Below, one piece after another: positions 21,611-32,559 of a stretch of 64,000 nt of DNA. Position 1 is the stretch's first letter; the number at the start of each line of letters is the position of its first letter. The stretch is taken from NCBI GenBank assembly GCA_026225945.1, contig JAMJFZ010001816.1:8149001-8213000 (forward strand). The letters run 5' to 3'. The translations under genes were made by a program, and so were the position numbers. A model generated the notes under the pieces. It made no database searches, had not been told where the DNA came from, and saw only the letters and a program-made list of their open reading frames with translations. The stretch comes from Cricetomys ansorgei (lineage: Eukaryota > Chordata > Mammalia > Rodentia > Nesomyidae).

Positions 21611-23220
21611 ACTCAGGTGAGTCTACATTGTACTGAAAACCAAGGGCTGTTGGGAAGGAGAAAGCCACAGAAACATCTTGCAGTCAGAAGGGGCAAGAGA
21701 AGCAGGCTATCCTGGCAGTTTGTCTTGGAGCAGGGAGGGGATTTACGTTCTGGCTATGTAAGCTGAAACTCCAGAGAGATGAGACTTGTTCAACAGGTCC
21801 CTCAGGAAAATCATACGCTCCTAGCCGCACCAAACAGCTGTAGGTCCTTCATAAGGAACTGAGACCAGAGTTACTGTCTCATTAGTTCTGGAAGCTTGGC
21901 TCTGTGGCCCACCCCATTTCCTTCTCACCAGCTTCCATGGTGGAGCTCTGGAAGGGAGAGGATTGGAGATCAGTGTGCACTCATTGGGTTTGGCTAGCTG
22001 GAAAAGGCCTGTAAACTGGGGACAGGCAAGACATAAAAAATAGCCTTGACTGCTTCAATCGTAACTCTGTTGTGTTCTCTAAAGTGATTCTTATTGTTCT
22101 AGCATCTATTCGAAACAGATCCTGCAGAGGGCACATCCATTACTTCAAAGCCCTTGAATTCCTGCCCCTAGCTAAGCTGGTCATCAAGCTGGTGGCAGTG
22201 ATTGAGAGCAACTGAGACACGTGGATTATCAGGATGGAGAGAGGAGAGAAAACAGTATTAGAAAAACATAGGTCAGCTATAAATTGCCTTGTTGGAGTGT
22301 TTTTGGAAGGGAGCGGGCACTTTAGGAAGGTCACAGTCTGTGATGACAGTGTGAAGTATGAGTCAGGGGAGCCGGTGAATAATGGCACCTGACCAGGATG
22401 TGGTTAGAGCAAGAAGGGCTGCTGCCTTTCATTACCTCCCTGTCCCTTTCCAACATCTGCGCATGAAGTGAAACAGGAAGAGTCTGGATTTATACGGGAG
22501 AATCTGAGCTTACATTTAGCCAGTGTGTTGTGCCTCTTGCACAGATAGCTTTCCTCAAGCTTCTATCTAATTTGTAATCCCCTAAACAAGATAACCAGTA
22601 AGGATTCTGCCCACATGAACGGTGGCACATTCTTCATTTGTGAAATATGGTAAAATTCACTTGGGTAGCCTCCCAGGCCCTGACGGCCTTGACAGCTTGA
22701 GGCTCTGCTTTTGAGAAACCAGAACTTATGTGACTTCTTACCCTGTTTAAATATCGAGTGACATCCATACAGTGCTCAGTGATATTATAGGTAATTCCTG
22801 TACTTTCACGTATTCTACTTGTGGTAGAAACTCTCAGATGTTTAACCCCAAACTCCAAGTGGGTTTCCAACACATTGAAGCCTTTTGGTTGGTATGTGGT
22901 GCGTGGCATCACTTTAATGCCAGCCAAGTCAAGAGAAAGATCATACCTGTGACTCGTCTCATTAGGCCAGTTCAGTTACAGGCAGGGTGGGCTTTGCACA
23001 ATTAAAGTCATTCTTACTGATGGTCAATTCAAACAACACAGTGCTACCCGTTTCCCTGGGGCAGGCCACTGATCTTGCTCAAACCTCAGTTTAACAATCA
23101 TCGATGCTAATTGCTTTGAAGTTTATTAATCTATCCAACGGACAAAGCAACAGTCTTGGGACTGGAACTATCACATTCCTCAGGCATCACTAACACATCT
23201 GCCCAGGGTAAACGCGTGGC
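21611..23220. other. Anonymous sequence
   Basis: No gene or repeat assigned. The open frames at 22140-22388 and 22634-22927 (minus) have no domain signal. Confidence 0.5.
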
Positions 23221-23221
23221 T

Positions 23222-23341
23222 TGGTACAGTGAAAAGAAACTTGTACTAGAAATTAAAGATAGTGTTCTTGGGACTTGGTTATTTATTTGCTAGGAATCCT
23301 TAAGGAAGTCAGTAACCTCCCTCATTTATCTAATGAATCCC
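23222..23341 (+). mobile_element. MIR SINE, degraded
   Basis: GGTACAGTGAAAAGAAACTTG, TTGCTAGGAATCCTTAAGGAAGTCAGTAACCTCCC and TCATTTATCTAATGAATCC keep the MIR order (GCAAGTCACTTAACCTC..CTCATCTGTAAAATG in intact copies). Confidence 0.55.
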
Positions 23342-23452
23342 AGTGGTATTTATGAGCGCGGTAGGTACTGCTTTAAAAGTTTCCATATCACTTTAAAAAT
23401 TTTTATGTTCGTTAACTCATCAAACCTCCAGAATAGAATCACTGTCGGAACT
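23342..23452 (-). mobile_element. Possible MIR/L2-type remnant
   Basis: TTTATGAGCGCGGTAGGTACTGCTTTAAAAG..GTTAACTCATCAAACCTCC resembles the GAGC-TACTATGTGCCAGGCACT..TTAACTCATTTAATCCTC pattern of a mammal-wide element in reverse. Weak. Confidence 0.35.
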
Positions 23453-24574
23453 TTTTGGAGACATGGAAATACGTAATGTAACTCTCAAAGTCGCTGTCCC
23501 TCCTTTGACTTTTGTAGTTAAGTATGACAATGATGATGTTGACAAGCATCCTCAAGGCCGAGGAGCCCCTTTGCCCCTTCCCCATGAGGGAATGGAAGGG
23601 GAGAGTTTTATTAATTGTTTCACGTCTATCATCGTTTGGGAACAAATAATGGACTTTTAGTGGTTTGGGCAAGTATTGACAGTGATAATTCTCTGACATA
23701 GCACTGCGTTCATTCTATTGATGCTGAAAGAAAAATCAGCTTTCATTTGTGAGGTCTGAAATTTACAGTGTTGGCACTTGCTCACAACTAAGCAAAAAAA
23801 TTTTTTTTCCTCCAAGAATTATCTTCTAATTAAAATATAGGCAAATTATATCCAATAGTTAATATAAATTCTTGTACTGTATATAATTACAATTCTTTTG
23901 TAATTTGATCTGGTAAAAAGTTAAAAAGAGAAGCAAGAAATTCCCACAGAGGATTTTTCTCAAGGAATTACATCCTTTAATCAAAATCAAAATAGACTTT
24001 CCAACTAGAAAAAGGAATTCAGGTCAAGCATGTGAACTAGTGGTTTTGCAACACAAGCACATATATGGTTTAGTTAGAACAGATAGCAAAAACAAACTCT
24101 TCTTGGTGCTCTATGTACCAGAAAGTCTTTTCAGCAGTTTCTGTAAATTCTTACCTTGTTGCCAACCAGTGATTTGAGGTTCAAAAGCAACTAGAGAATA
24201 GAGCTATTATTTCTGTGACTTTTCATTAATTCTGGGCCTATGGTGACTGAACATCTTTCTTTCCAGAAGCTCAGAGGCATTGTTTACTGAGCTGCTATGC
24301 TAATTTGTACTTTGGAGCAAGGCTTGGGTTAGGACTTACTGCAGAGAGGGTGCAAATGAATTGGGTGGAAGCATGGCACCCAGATGCTACAGTTGGAGAT
24401 GGCTGAACATGATGTAACAGTTACTCGTATCTGTTTACATTTCATTGTTCTGAATTCTGGTGATAATAATTCACCACGTGTCACTTCTTCGCCTAGAAGT
24501 CCTAAAGACACATCAAATTCAAGAGATCACATATGAATTCATTAGCACCACCCCCTTCCACAAACTTGCTATTC
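23453..24574. other. Anonymous AT-rich sequence
   Basis: An A7T9 block lies at about 23793-23808. Nothing else recognised. Confidence 0.5.
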
Positions 24575-24720
24575 TTTTGGTATTTCATATCTTGATCTAT
24601 TTTTTTAGTTTTCGAGAGTTCTGTACAGTTAAGCATGTGTATGTTGATCATATCCACCCACCACTGCCTCCCTCTTCACTCCCACCACACCCCACCCTCC
24701 ACACCCTCGTTAATCATTCA
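24575..24720 (-). mobile_element. Rodent L1 3'UTR-like fragment
   Basis: GTTTTCGAGAGTTCTGTACAGTTAAGC..GTTGATCATATCCACCCACCACTGCCTCCC is the reverse-complement look of the Lx-type 3'UTR end (GGGGTGAATATGATCAA). A C-rich run CCACCACACCCCACCCTCC follows. Confidence 0.5.
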
Positions 24721-24769
24721 CAATTCACATAGAAATCCAAGCTAGAAACTACAACACCCCTCGATTCTT

Positions 24770-25508
24770 CCCTGCGCCTGGCATTTATACTCAGCGAGCG
24801 TCTCCTGACCGTCCGTTCCCCCTCTAAAATGTCTTTGAATCTGCTCGTTCCTCCAACCACTACCCTCATTTTCTCTCTTCTGGATCTCTTTCAGAGCTTC
24901 CTAGTGGGTCTGCCTGTCTCCTGGGTAACCGCTTCTTTATTCCACCCACTGATCCGTGCCAGGGTGTGCTTTCTGAATAGCAACTCTGATCTTGTCTCTC
25001 TCACAATTAAAATCCTCCCGTGGATCGCAGCCACTTACAGCATGGAAATTCCGGCTCCCGAGCTCGGCCTACAAAGACTGTTTTCAATTTGGCCTCTGCA
25101 CCTTCCACCTGCAACTCAAGGCCTCAGCCTCTGTTAATTTCTCAGTTTGGCACCTTGTAACGCGCTCTTGGGCTCCCATGGCTTTGCGTGCACAGCGCCC
25201 AGGCCTAGTACAGCTCTTCTCTCCCCCATCCCCTAAACACCATTCGTTCCTTCCTTCTAGATGGAATTCTAGTGACACCTGTTCTGAGCTGCTCCGATTC
25301 CTAGTCCCCTCTGCTCGGAGTCTCAGTAACAATCTCACAGGCAACCTTGTAGCGCAGTTACTTCATTATATTTGAATCATGTTTTTGAATGTATTTCCCC
25401 CAGCTTTCTGCGAATTCATTTGGGCATTGTCTTTGTATTCTCAGCCTCCAGCCAAGCGCTTGGCAGAGGAGAGGAACCCACTACGTGTTTGCTGAATATG
25501 AATGAATG
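24770..25508 (+). mobile_element. L2 LINE 3' end, comparatively well preserved
   Basis: About 700 bp follow the L2 3' region in order: CTCTGATCTTGTCTCTCTCACAATTAAAATCC, CCTACAAAGACTG, TTTGGCCTCTGCACC, CCCCCAGCTTTCTGCG, CATTGTCTTTGTATTCTCAGCCTCC, AAGCGCTTGGCAGAGG and the terminal TGTTTGCTGAATATGAATGAATG. Frames of 102 and 127 codons inside (24829-25137, 24992-25375) are by-products of this CT-rich element, not genes. Confidence 0.8.
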
Positions 25509-25509
25509 C

Positions 25510-25690
25510 CCAGGCAGCTGGTTTCAGTAACAGCAGAGCCACCCTGGGCATGCAACTTAAAGTCCTTTGAGACTTTGTCCTCATTTGCAAAATCAGGGAC
25601 AAAACAATCTTCCTGTGCTGTTGTAAGAACCAAAGAAGACACGGGGATGTTCTGTAAACTGATGTACTAATGTAAGAGAGTGTAATAGTC
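25510..25690 (+). mobile_element. MIR SINE
   Basis: ACCCTGGGCATGCAACTTAAAGTCCTTTGAGACTTTGTCCTCATTTGCAAAATCAGGGACAAAACAATCTTCC, then GTTGTAAGAACCAAAGAAGAC, is the MIR core plus 3' half. It directly follows the L2 end. Confidence 0.7.
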
Positions 25691-25743
25691 ACAATAGTGA
25701 CTCACTACACAACAAATAAAGATTTACCTTTAGGAAAAAAAAA

Positions 25744-25804
25744 TGTGTGCATGTGTATGTGTGTGTGTTGGAGTGTGTGTTGGAGTGTGTGTGTGTGTGT
25801 AGGT
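25744..25804. repeat. (TG)n microsatellite with TGGAG interruptions
   Basis: An A-rich block (25734-25743) then TGTGTGCATGTGTATGTGTGTGTGTTGGAGTGTGTGTTGGAGTGTGTGTGTGTG. The 14-bp TGTTGGAGTGTG unit is repeated twice inside the tract. Confidence 0.93.
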
Positions 25805-26740
25805 ATGTGCATATGAATGCAAGTGATCTCAGGCCAGAAGAGTTTCTCCGATGCCCTGGAGATGTAGTTACAGGTTGTTGTTGCTCTACTGGAAGAATAG
25901 CAAGTGTTGTTAAATGCTGAGACATTTATCTATCCAGTGCCCTTCCCAGGGTATTTTAACCCTTATTTATAAATACATATAATAAACAAGAATACTTCAC
26001 AAAACAGACTTATATTCTACCTTCCCTCTGTTGGTCTCCTGGTAAATTTATCAGGCAAAGACTGGCCAGTATCCTTCCAAGCTGCTTCTCTGTCCTAAGC
26101 AGCGTAGCAGACTCCTGTGTGGCTCTACATTCACTTGGCCATGCCTTCTTCCTTTACAGATTGCGTCATTCCATTTCCCAGATTTATCTTTTCTACATTC
26201 TCTTGTGAGGTCTCTGAGGTTTGCCTCACTTTTGTAAAACTGTTCTCTTTGCCATCCTACAAAGTGAGTCAGATCCCCAGACCAGGAAGAGGACGATACA
26301 GGCAATACAGACAGAATATTCAGATACTTAGAGTTCTCCAGAGTATCCTGCTTCTGGTTGAGGGGTGACCCACAAGGTGCCCCCTGGGCTCCTGAGACCT
26401 TTGAGTTTCCCTTGATGGCCATTTAATTTCTGCCTGGGGCTCCAGAATGGCCTGGAGATTCCACTATTACTGCCATCCCTGATATTTGCTTCAGAGTTTT
26501 TAGTGGACACAGCATCCCTGGATTCTCAGTATCAACTATGAGACTTGGCATACACTTCCTTGGTATTCAGGTACATGTCACCAAGACCAAAACCAGTATC
26601 TCTCCTGGATTTTCCTTCATTCCTGAGCTGCTGGCTTACTTTCTCTTACTCAAAGTCCTACATGGGTGATATTTTAAAGGGTGGTTAATTGTCCCTGGTA
26701 ATTTGCTCAGCTTCAGTCCCCACGCTCTGTACCATATGGT
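25805..26740. other. Anonymous sequence
   Basis: No recognised repeat. A 123-codon minus-strand frame (26051-26422) and an overlapping plus frame (26117-26368) show no domain, start context or homology I can name. Confidence 0.45.
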
Positions 26741-26741
26741 G

Positions 26742-26905
26742 CATGTAGCAAATAATATTTCCTTATATGAAGCCTGTGAGGAGTCGCTATCAATGTCCGT
26801 ATTTGAAGGGAAAAGACATTGAGGCTTAGAGAGATTACGTGACTTGGGAGACATATCAAAAGGCTGGAGTCTGCTCGTGACCAGGATAAGATTCTGCTCC
26901 TGAAG
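26742..26905 (-). mobile_element. MIR SINE
   Basis: CAATGTCCGTATTTGAAGGGAAAAGACATTGAGGCTTAGAGAGATTACGTGACTTGGGAGACATATC is the reverse MIR core (GAGGCTCAGAGAGGTTAAGTGACTTG in intact copies), with AGATTCTGCTCCTGAAGC beyond it. Confidence 0.7.
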
Positions 26906-27366
26906 CATCTAGACTCTACCCCTGTTTTCCCCATCTGCAGCCTTGCCTTCCTCTGAGGCCTTTACCCTCAGTCCAGCGACATGCAGTTGTATCTACCTTT
27001 AGATTCACGATTATTTTTCCCACCCAAAGTCCATTCACTCTGTAGTTGCTCTTCACCACATTCCTGTAAGAGAAAAGAACAGGGAAGTGCACGCTGCTTT
27101 TTAAAATAAAGTGGGTCCTGGGTCCAAATCTCATACTGAGCTTTCCATTCATGGCTTTTCTTACTATCAAATCTCATGAATCTACTTGAAAAAAGTGAAA
27201 TTAGGCAGATGGGAGAACAAAGCTAATTCAAAATTTGACATTTGGCTTGTATGTTTTTGAGCTGAATACATTTTATTTATGTAAAGTATTTAAAACAGTA
27301 TTACTTTGTAAAGGAATATTTAATCCTTTAATCTCATAGTATGGTTGCTCTAGGGTAGAAAGAACG
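26906..27366. other. Anonymous AT-rich sequence
   Basis: Nothing recognised. Confidence 0.5.
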
Positions 27367-27575
27367 TTGGTACACACCTTTAATCTCAGTATTCCAAAGG
27401 CTGTAGTACTGCATGCCTTTAATCCCAGAACTGAGGAAACAGGAAGCAGAGCTCAGAAGGAGTCAGTGTCAGACAGGATACGATGACTGAGAAGAGTCAG
27501 AGTGAAGGGCAGGCAAAGTGACTAATCAGAGGAAGAGTTGGCAGAGTGAGTCAGAGTGAAGACTCAAGTTGTCAT
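27367..27575 (+). mobile_element. B1-like sequence with duplicated 5' end, plus unnamed flank
   Basis: GGTACACACCTTTAATCTCAG at 27369 and GCATGCCTTTAATCCCAGAACTGAGG at 27411 are two copies of the B1 5' motif about 43 bp apart. The rest (AGGATACGATGACTGAG..GTGACTAATCAGAGG) is not B1. It includes a repeated GAGTCAGAGTGAAG (27495 and about 27549). This may be a chimeric or LTR-associated element. Confidence 0.45.
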
Positions 27576-28480
27576 TTGCTGTGTGTGAAGAGTGTGAAGT
27601 AATCCAATAGCTAGAATCCTAAGAAGAGCTTAGCTATCCAAAGGACACCAAGATCATTTGTCACTAAAGCAATTAAGTCACGAAATATATAAAATGCTAG
27701 TTAACATAACAGTCTGGTTTTAGCCTGGAGATTGCTCTGTGGGGGGTACTCCAAAACAGTGTCTCAGAAGCCTGGCACTGAAAAAAAAAATCAAAATTAA
27801 AAATACAGTCTCCCAGATGGCTTTAAACATCACTGGTTTGTAAAATGGCTCTCCGATTTTTACTTTGCTTGTTTTAAGCTTTCAATTATCTACATAGTGA
27901 TGGTTTCTTGCTTGTGTTGTCTTTAGTGGTTAAAAGCACTCCCTAAATATTCAGCAGCAGCGATGTACTGAGTGACTTCTTAGGAGCCTGGCCTGGGTGT
28001 ATGTGTGAGAATCTCTCATCTAAAGCTAGATACAGTAAGCTCGTGACCATTACTGTATATCTCTAAGTTTCTATTTTATTTGTATGTGTTGATAAAACAT
28101 CATTATCCAACTCACAGAAATATTGAGGATTGAAATTTAAACTTGCCACAGAACACAGCACACGCTAAGCCCTCACTCATTAAAATTTGTTACCTTCTCC
28201 TATTTTTTTCTTATTTTAAAAAATGGGTAAGAAATTACTGCGCGTGTGGGGGTGGGGAGTAGGGGAGAGAGCAGAGAGCACACAGAACAGTGGGATAGTA
28301 CTCATTCGAAGATATATGCTATCAGCATCTCGCCAATGTTTTCTATGTTTTTTTAAATCATTAAAAATATGTAGTCATGAATGATACTAGGAATGTATTC
28401 TCACAAAGTATTGATTTTTTTCTTTCCTATTGACCAGGAGGTCATGCGGGTTATGTTTCATGATAACGTCCCATAATTAA
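27576..28480. other. Anonymous AT-rich sequence
   Basis: No recognised element. A GA-rich patch lies at 28246-28285. Confidence 0.5.
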
Positions 28481-28700
28481 TTCAAGCAGTCGTTTGGTAG
28501 ACATTTATTGCTCTCCAAGCTTTCTAGATGGCAGTGAAAACTACACCGAACACGGAGCTTGGATGGAAGAACAAATATGGTTGTAAGGACGGACAAACAT
28601 ACTAAAGATGGGTGGGGACTACCAACTGTATAATTGCCAATCCTTTGGCAGGCCTACGTGCTCACTGCCGAAAACGCCTTTTCATGCGATTTCCTCTGCT
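28481..28700 (-). mobile_element. L2 3'-end fragment
   Basis: GCAGTCGTTTGGTAGACATTTATTGCTCTCCAAGC..GATGGCAGTGAAAACTACACC..ACGGAGCTTGGATGGAAGAACAAATATGG follows the reverse L2 3' end (AACAAATATTTATTGAGC..GGAGCTTACA). Strongly decayed. Confidence 0.5.
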
Positions 28701-30449
28701 TAAAATAATTTTGGAATTCCTTTATTTAACGAGATTTCCCTGGCCAGGTCACAGGCCGCTAGGATGCATGGGAAACCGTGGTGACAGGTAGGAAGAGGCG
28801 GCAGTATGGAGGCTGTGCCTGAAATGGTAAGAGAGCTGAGGCTGGGGAGCCTGAAGAGGTTTAGGGTAGAGGTGGAAAAGGACCCACCCCAGTTTTAGAC
28901 CTTGGAAGATTGCTGGTGTAATAAAATCACCTTTGGAGGAGGGAAGGACTGGCAGTTAGGTATGAAGTGCAGGCGAGTAGGGCAGAATCCTTCCCGGACA
29001 TGGTTAAGCACAATTATGTAGAGACAGAAAGAATGAGTAGTTATTCCGAATGAATCGGGTGCTCTCTACCCTACAGGAGCCCCCCGCCCCCGCACTGTGG
29101 ATCAATCTGTTATATTAACAAGCTCCGAATATCTGTTGCCCACATTCACATTCTGAAAATAAAAGAGGAGCGGAATAGATAAGCTGCTACTGTATCTATG
29201 AACTGGGCCGACTGCAAAAAGACAGGGCTAGCTCCTCAGCTGCAGGGAAGCTCTCGATCACAGCTGACACATCTGAGAGGCGCTGCCCAGCCGAGGGAGC
29301 TGCCTTGTTCGGCTTGGCTTGGCTCTGTTTCCACCTCTACTGAGTCCCCGGGAAACTCTGTAGAACGTCTGTCAGCAGTCTTGCTGCGTGCTCATGCAAA
29401 AAAATTAGCTTTGCTTCTATTCCTGTAAAGAAATATATTTGAAAAGCATCCTAGTATCTTTTGAAAACTTACCCCTCTGATGACACGTCTGGCTGGCTGA
29501 CATTTGGGCCACAGTGGCACAATAGTCTCAGCAACTGACGTAATGAACACACACCTACCTGATTCATCCGCTGGGCTCGGTTTGGTACCAGTGCTTTTGT
29601 TTCATGTTCATTAAAATTCCTATCAGGTCACAAAATGCTAAACATCACCCAAAAACAAAACAAACAAAAGCAACCAACCCCCAAAGTCCCCAAAAAGCTT
29701 AGGCGCAAAGACAGTGAAGTTGCCTGATGAAGAAACAAAGCGAGCCATTTATATGTTGCTTTTTCTTCCTTCTTAAACACTTTGGAGAATCTTTTAAGTT
29801 TGAAATTTTGTGACAACTGTAAAACCCTGAGCACCGAGGTTTTAATCTCTCCAATTCCGTCTCTGCTTCACAAAGAAAAAACTAAAAACTGGAAAGAATC
29901 AGATACCTAGTCTTTCATACTCTTTCTGCACGTTCAAAAGCAATAGAAAAGATTGATTTTATTTCAAATTAAGTGTATTATTTTTTAAAGTGTCTCTTTT
30001 CTATTAGAGAAGGATTAAAATGGGTATCTCTATAAAAACAATGAGTCTGCATCAACCAAATGTTACACAAATTTGCAAATACTTTGGCCTTTATTTTTTT
30101 TAAAAAAACCTGCACATGCAAATTCATTCCAATTCCAGGAAATGCAATTATATCTTAAGGAAAAAACATGAACTATTCTGGGACAGAGATGTCATTTGAT
30201 ATGTGCTATTGGGTTTTATTTTATTCTTTATTGAATGCATATGGACCCCCTGGTATTACTTTTTCTTTTGGTAGGATAGGAGGTGGAGATTGAATCGGTT
30301 ACATACACTGCATTATTTTTAACAGACAGCGTGTTACATCAGAGAAAGAATCATTTTCAGTGAATGTAGCATAGGCTTCTGGTTGTCTCTGTGGGGCTTG
30401 TTCTTATGTTCTTCTTTGATAACAGAGTTTGAGTTGGGGTTTGGCACAG
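28701..30449. other. Repeat-poor block, GC-richer at 28.7-29.4 kb
   Basis: No repeat family or open gene recognised. The section 28740-29400 has more G+C and several CpG sites than its surroundings (for example CCCCCCGCCCCCGC at 29081-29095 and GGCGCTGCCCAGCCGAGGG at 29279). A 76-codon frame (29198-29428) lacks protein features. An unannotated exon or regulatory element is possible but not shown. Confidence 0.4.
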
Positions 30450-30745
30450 AGCCATCAGCTCAAGACAACATTTCCCAAACTCCCTTGCAAGGTGTGGTCT
30501 TGCAACAAGTTCTACACATGTGCACTCAGCACAGACATTCTTTCCCTCCTTTCTGTTGCTCAGAGTTAGAAACGGTGGCTGCCTATCATCTTGTACTGTG
30601 TGAATGAGAAAGCATCCCGCTGATGGTAGCACAGATATCCAGAGGCAATCCATGTCCCAGGTTGACAAGATGGTCAGCATGCCAGTCTGTAACTACCTTT
30701 GTTCAGACTTCCATGCAAAAAGAAATGAGAATTCATCATGTCTAT
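30450..30745 (+). mobile_element. Ancient LTR-like mammal-wide repeat, family not named
   Basis: AGACAACATTTCCCAAACTCCCTTGCAAGGTGTGGTC, ACGGTGGCTGCC, TGTGTGAATGAGAAAGCATCCC and TGACAAGATGGTC occur in the order of an old mammalian repeat I remember (CATTTCCCAGAATCCCTTGCAGCTAGGTGTGGCC in intact copies). The overlapping 107-codon minus-strand frame is not a gene. Confidence 0.45.
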
Positions 30746-31056
30746 GCTTGAATTACGTAGGAAGTGTGTAATAAGAAGACATCTAAGGGATTTGGTACCG
30801 TGAAGTATAGCATTGGCTATAACAAACACTAAGACATGAGTCCCAAAGACTCAGGAAATTTAAGGCCCAGATGTAAAACTTCTTGATAGTCTATGCTAAA
30901 GTGCATGGTGACATTTGACACTGTAACTGCCATGTCAGGGCAGGATACATACTCTGATTACTGACTAAGAATTTCAGGAACGAGTGACCCTAGGTAAAAA
31001 GTAGAGCCACAGGTTTTAAAGACTGGAGTCTCCTAGTTAGATAGAGCCTCTACAGT
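30746..31056. other. Anonymous sequence
   Basis: Nothing recognised. Confidence 0.5.

Positions 31057-31090
<34 letters not shown>
31057..31090. repeat. (TCTG)n tetranucleotide microsatellite
   Basis: Eight perfect TCTG units ending in TCTCTC. Confidence 0.96.
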
Positions 31091-31091
<1 letters not shown>

Positions 31092-31349
31092 TCTATCTTG
31101 CATTAGATGGGCCTAATATTTTGTCTTATGTTGGTTACTTTTTGGTATTTTAGCCGAATCTACAAAAGGAGCAAACTCAAGCAATCTGTTTGGTACCTGA
31201 GTCTGCTTGCAACAGAAGTTGGCAAGAACCTAGCAATCTTAGGACAGTAAGCTATATATCACCTATATCTATATAAATGATGCACATAATGTACTATGCA
31301 CCATTTTAGTATTTTGTGTATTTAAAGAAGCTCAATTCTCAAACAGAAC

Positions 31350-31460
31350 AATACAGTAAGTGCTACTTTAATTCCATTTTACATGAGGAACAGAAAAGTG
31401 AAGGAAGTTGTCATTTGTGCAGCTAAAACATGGCACGTCTTGCTTGAGCTAGAGAATCTG
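31350..31460 (-). mobile_element. MIR SINE fragment
   Basis: TTTAATTCCATTTTACATGAGGAACAGAAAAGTGAAGGAAGTTGTCATTTGTGCAGCTAAAACATGGC is a reverse MIR core (CCATTTTACAGATGAGGAA..CAAGGTCACACAGCTA). Confidence 0.6.
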
Positions 31461-31915
31461 GTTCTGGAGTCTAGATTCCCAACTATTCTGGTAAATGGTT
31501 GGTAATTTGGGTCTTATGGAATTACATCGGTGAGTGAAGCAACTGAAGTAAAAATAGCAAAGAGTCAGGGTCCGTGGATGACAAGCACCTGCAGTCTTAG
31601 AGTGGTCTGCTGTAATACACCAGCCGGTTGTGGTAGAGACCACAAGAATCTGTTTCCCCACTCCAGCTGTGTGCTTCACCAGACTTGGGGAAGGCCCACC
31701 TGAATCAGGAGAGAAGGGAAAGACAGAACTCCAGAGACTCTATCTAACTGAAAGAGTCCAGTCTTAAAACATGTGATTCTGCAAGACTTTTTTTAATCTA
31801 AGATCACGAACACATAGGACTGCCCAGAAACCAATAAGGTAGAAGCCTAGCTGGTCCGTGAAAAACCTATGCTTCTAAAAATCTAGATCCTATTGAATCC
31901 TCCCATCATCCTGAT
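31461..31915. other. Anonymous sequence
   Basis: Nothing recognised. Confidence 0.5.
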
Positions 31916-31921
31916 GACTTC

Positions 31922-32227
31922 AAGACTTTGCTGCCCAAAGGAATGCTATTCGCAGTAGGCAGGTCCAAAAAACACATGATCTTAGATGCTTCAGAGGCTC
32001 TATGAAGGATGAGGAACGGGAAGGATCTTTGGAAGCACCCCAGGGTGGAGTAACCTAAGCACTTTGCTGCTCACAACAAGGATGTCACCGTTATCCTGCC
32101 CAACAAGCTGCAGCTTTCGAGAGTGGGCCACTGCTTGCTGGAACGCATTTCGCCAGAAGGGGGGCTTTGTGCCTATCACCTTGTTCTCTCGTGTTTGGGG
32201 ACAGATAACTGAGTCACAGAGTCATAC
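31922..32227 (+). pseudogene. Possible decayed histone H2A-like pseudogene
   Basis: In one reading frame (codons starting at 31922) four stretches recall core histone H2A in the right order and nearly the right spacing: KTLLPKGMLFAVGR (31922-31963) for KT..GLQFPVGR; AAHNKDVTVILPNKLQL (32066-32116) for AA.DNKKTRIIPRHLQL; LLERISPEGG (about 32135-32164) for LL.KVTIAQGG; and VTESY (32213-32227) for KTES. The span is 102 codons against roughly 107 in H2A. The frame carries at least three stop codons and many replacements, so it cannot encode a working histone. No poly-A tail or target duplications are seen. A chance resemblance, or another histone-fold source such as macroH2A or H3, remains possible. 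Confidence 0.4.
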
Positions 32228-32439
32228 CCGTACTAATTAGGGATGATGGTCCCACAACTAAGAGATCTGAAACTTACGTTTTAGATATCTTGCTCTTGAG
32301 GCAGGACAGAAATGGGCACACAAAGATTCGATATTCAGAAAATGACAAATAGTAACAGATATTGCTCGTGGCCCTAAAATGCCTTCTCTCCCTTTCTTCT
32401 AAGCAAAACTGAGATTATGATAAATAAAAACAAGGACTT

Positions 32440-32540
32440 TAGCTCCCTGCATAACTCACAGCTAAGTGTGGCCATGTAACTGACCTCTGACTGATTGAAT
32501 GTACACCAGGGTTTATACGGGGTGAAGGATCCACTACAAT
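32440..32540 (+). mobile_element. Possible ancient LTR-like fragment
   Basis: CTCCCTGCATAACTCACAGCTAAGTGTGGCCATGTAACTGACC resembles the opening of the element called at 30450 (TTGCAGCTAGGTGTGGCCATGTGAC). Short and uncertain. Confidence 0.35.
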
Positions 32541-32559
32541 AGACTGAAAAACAAACCCT

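Noticed and set aside
24829..25375. 102- and 127-codon frames
   Set aside because: They lie in the L2 3' region, which is CT-rich and non-coding at this end.
32041..32130. Reading the H2A-like segment as histone H3 (RVTIMPKDIQLAR) instead
   Set aside because: The H3 comparison needs an insertion within the motif, while the H2A T.I.P..LQL spacing is exact, and the upstream F.VGR and downstream TES motifs support H2A. Both remain uncertain.
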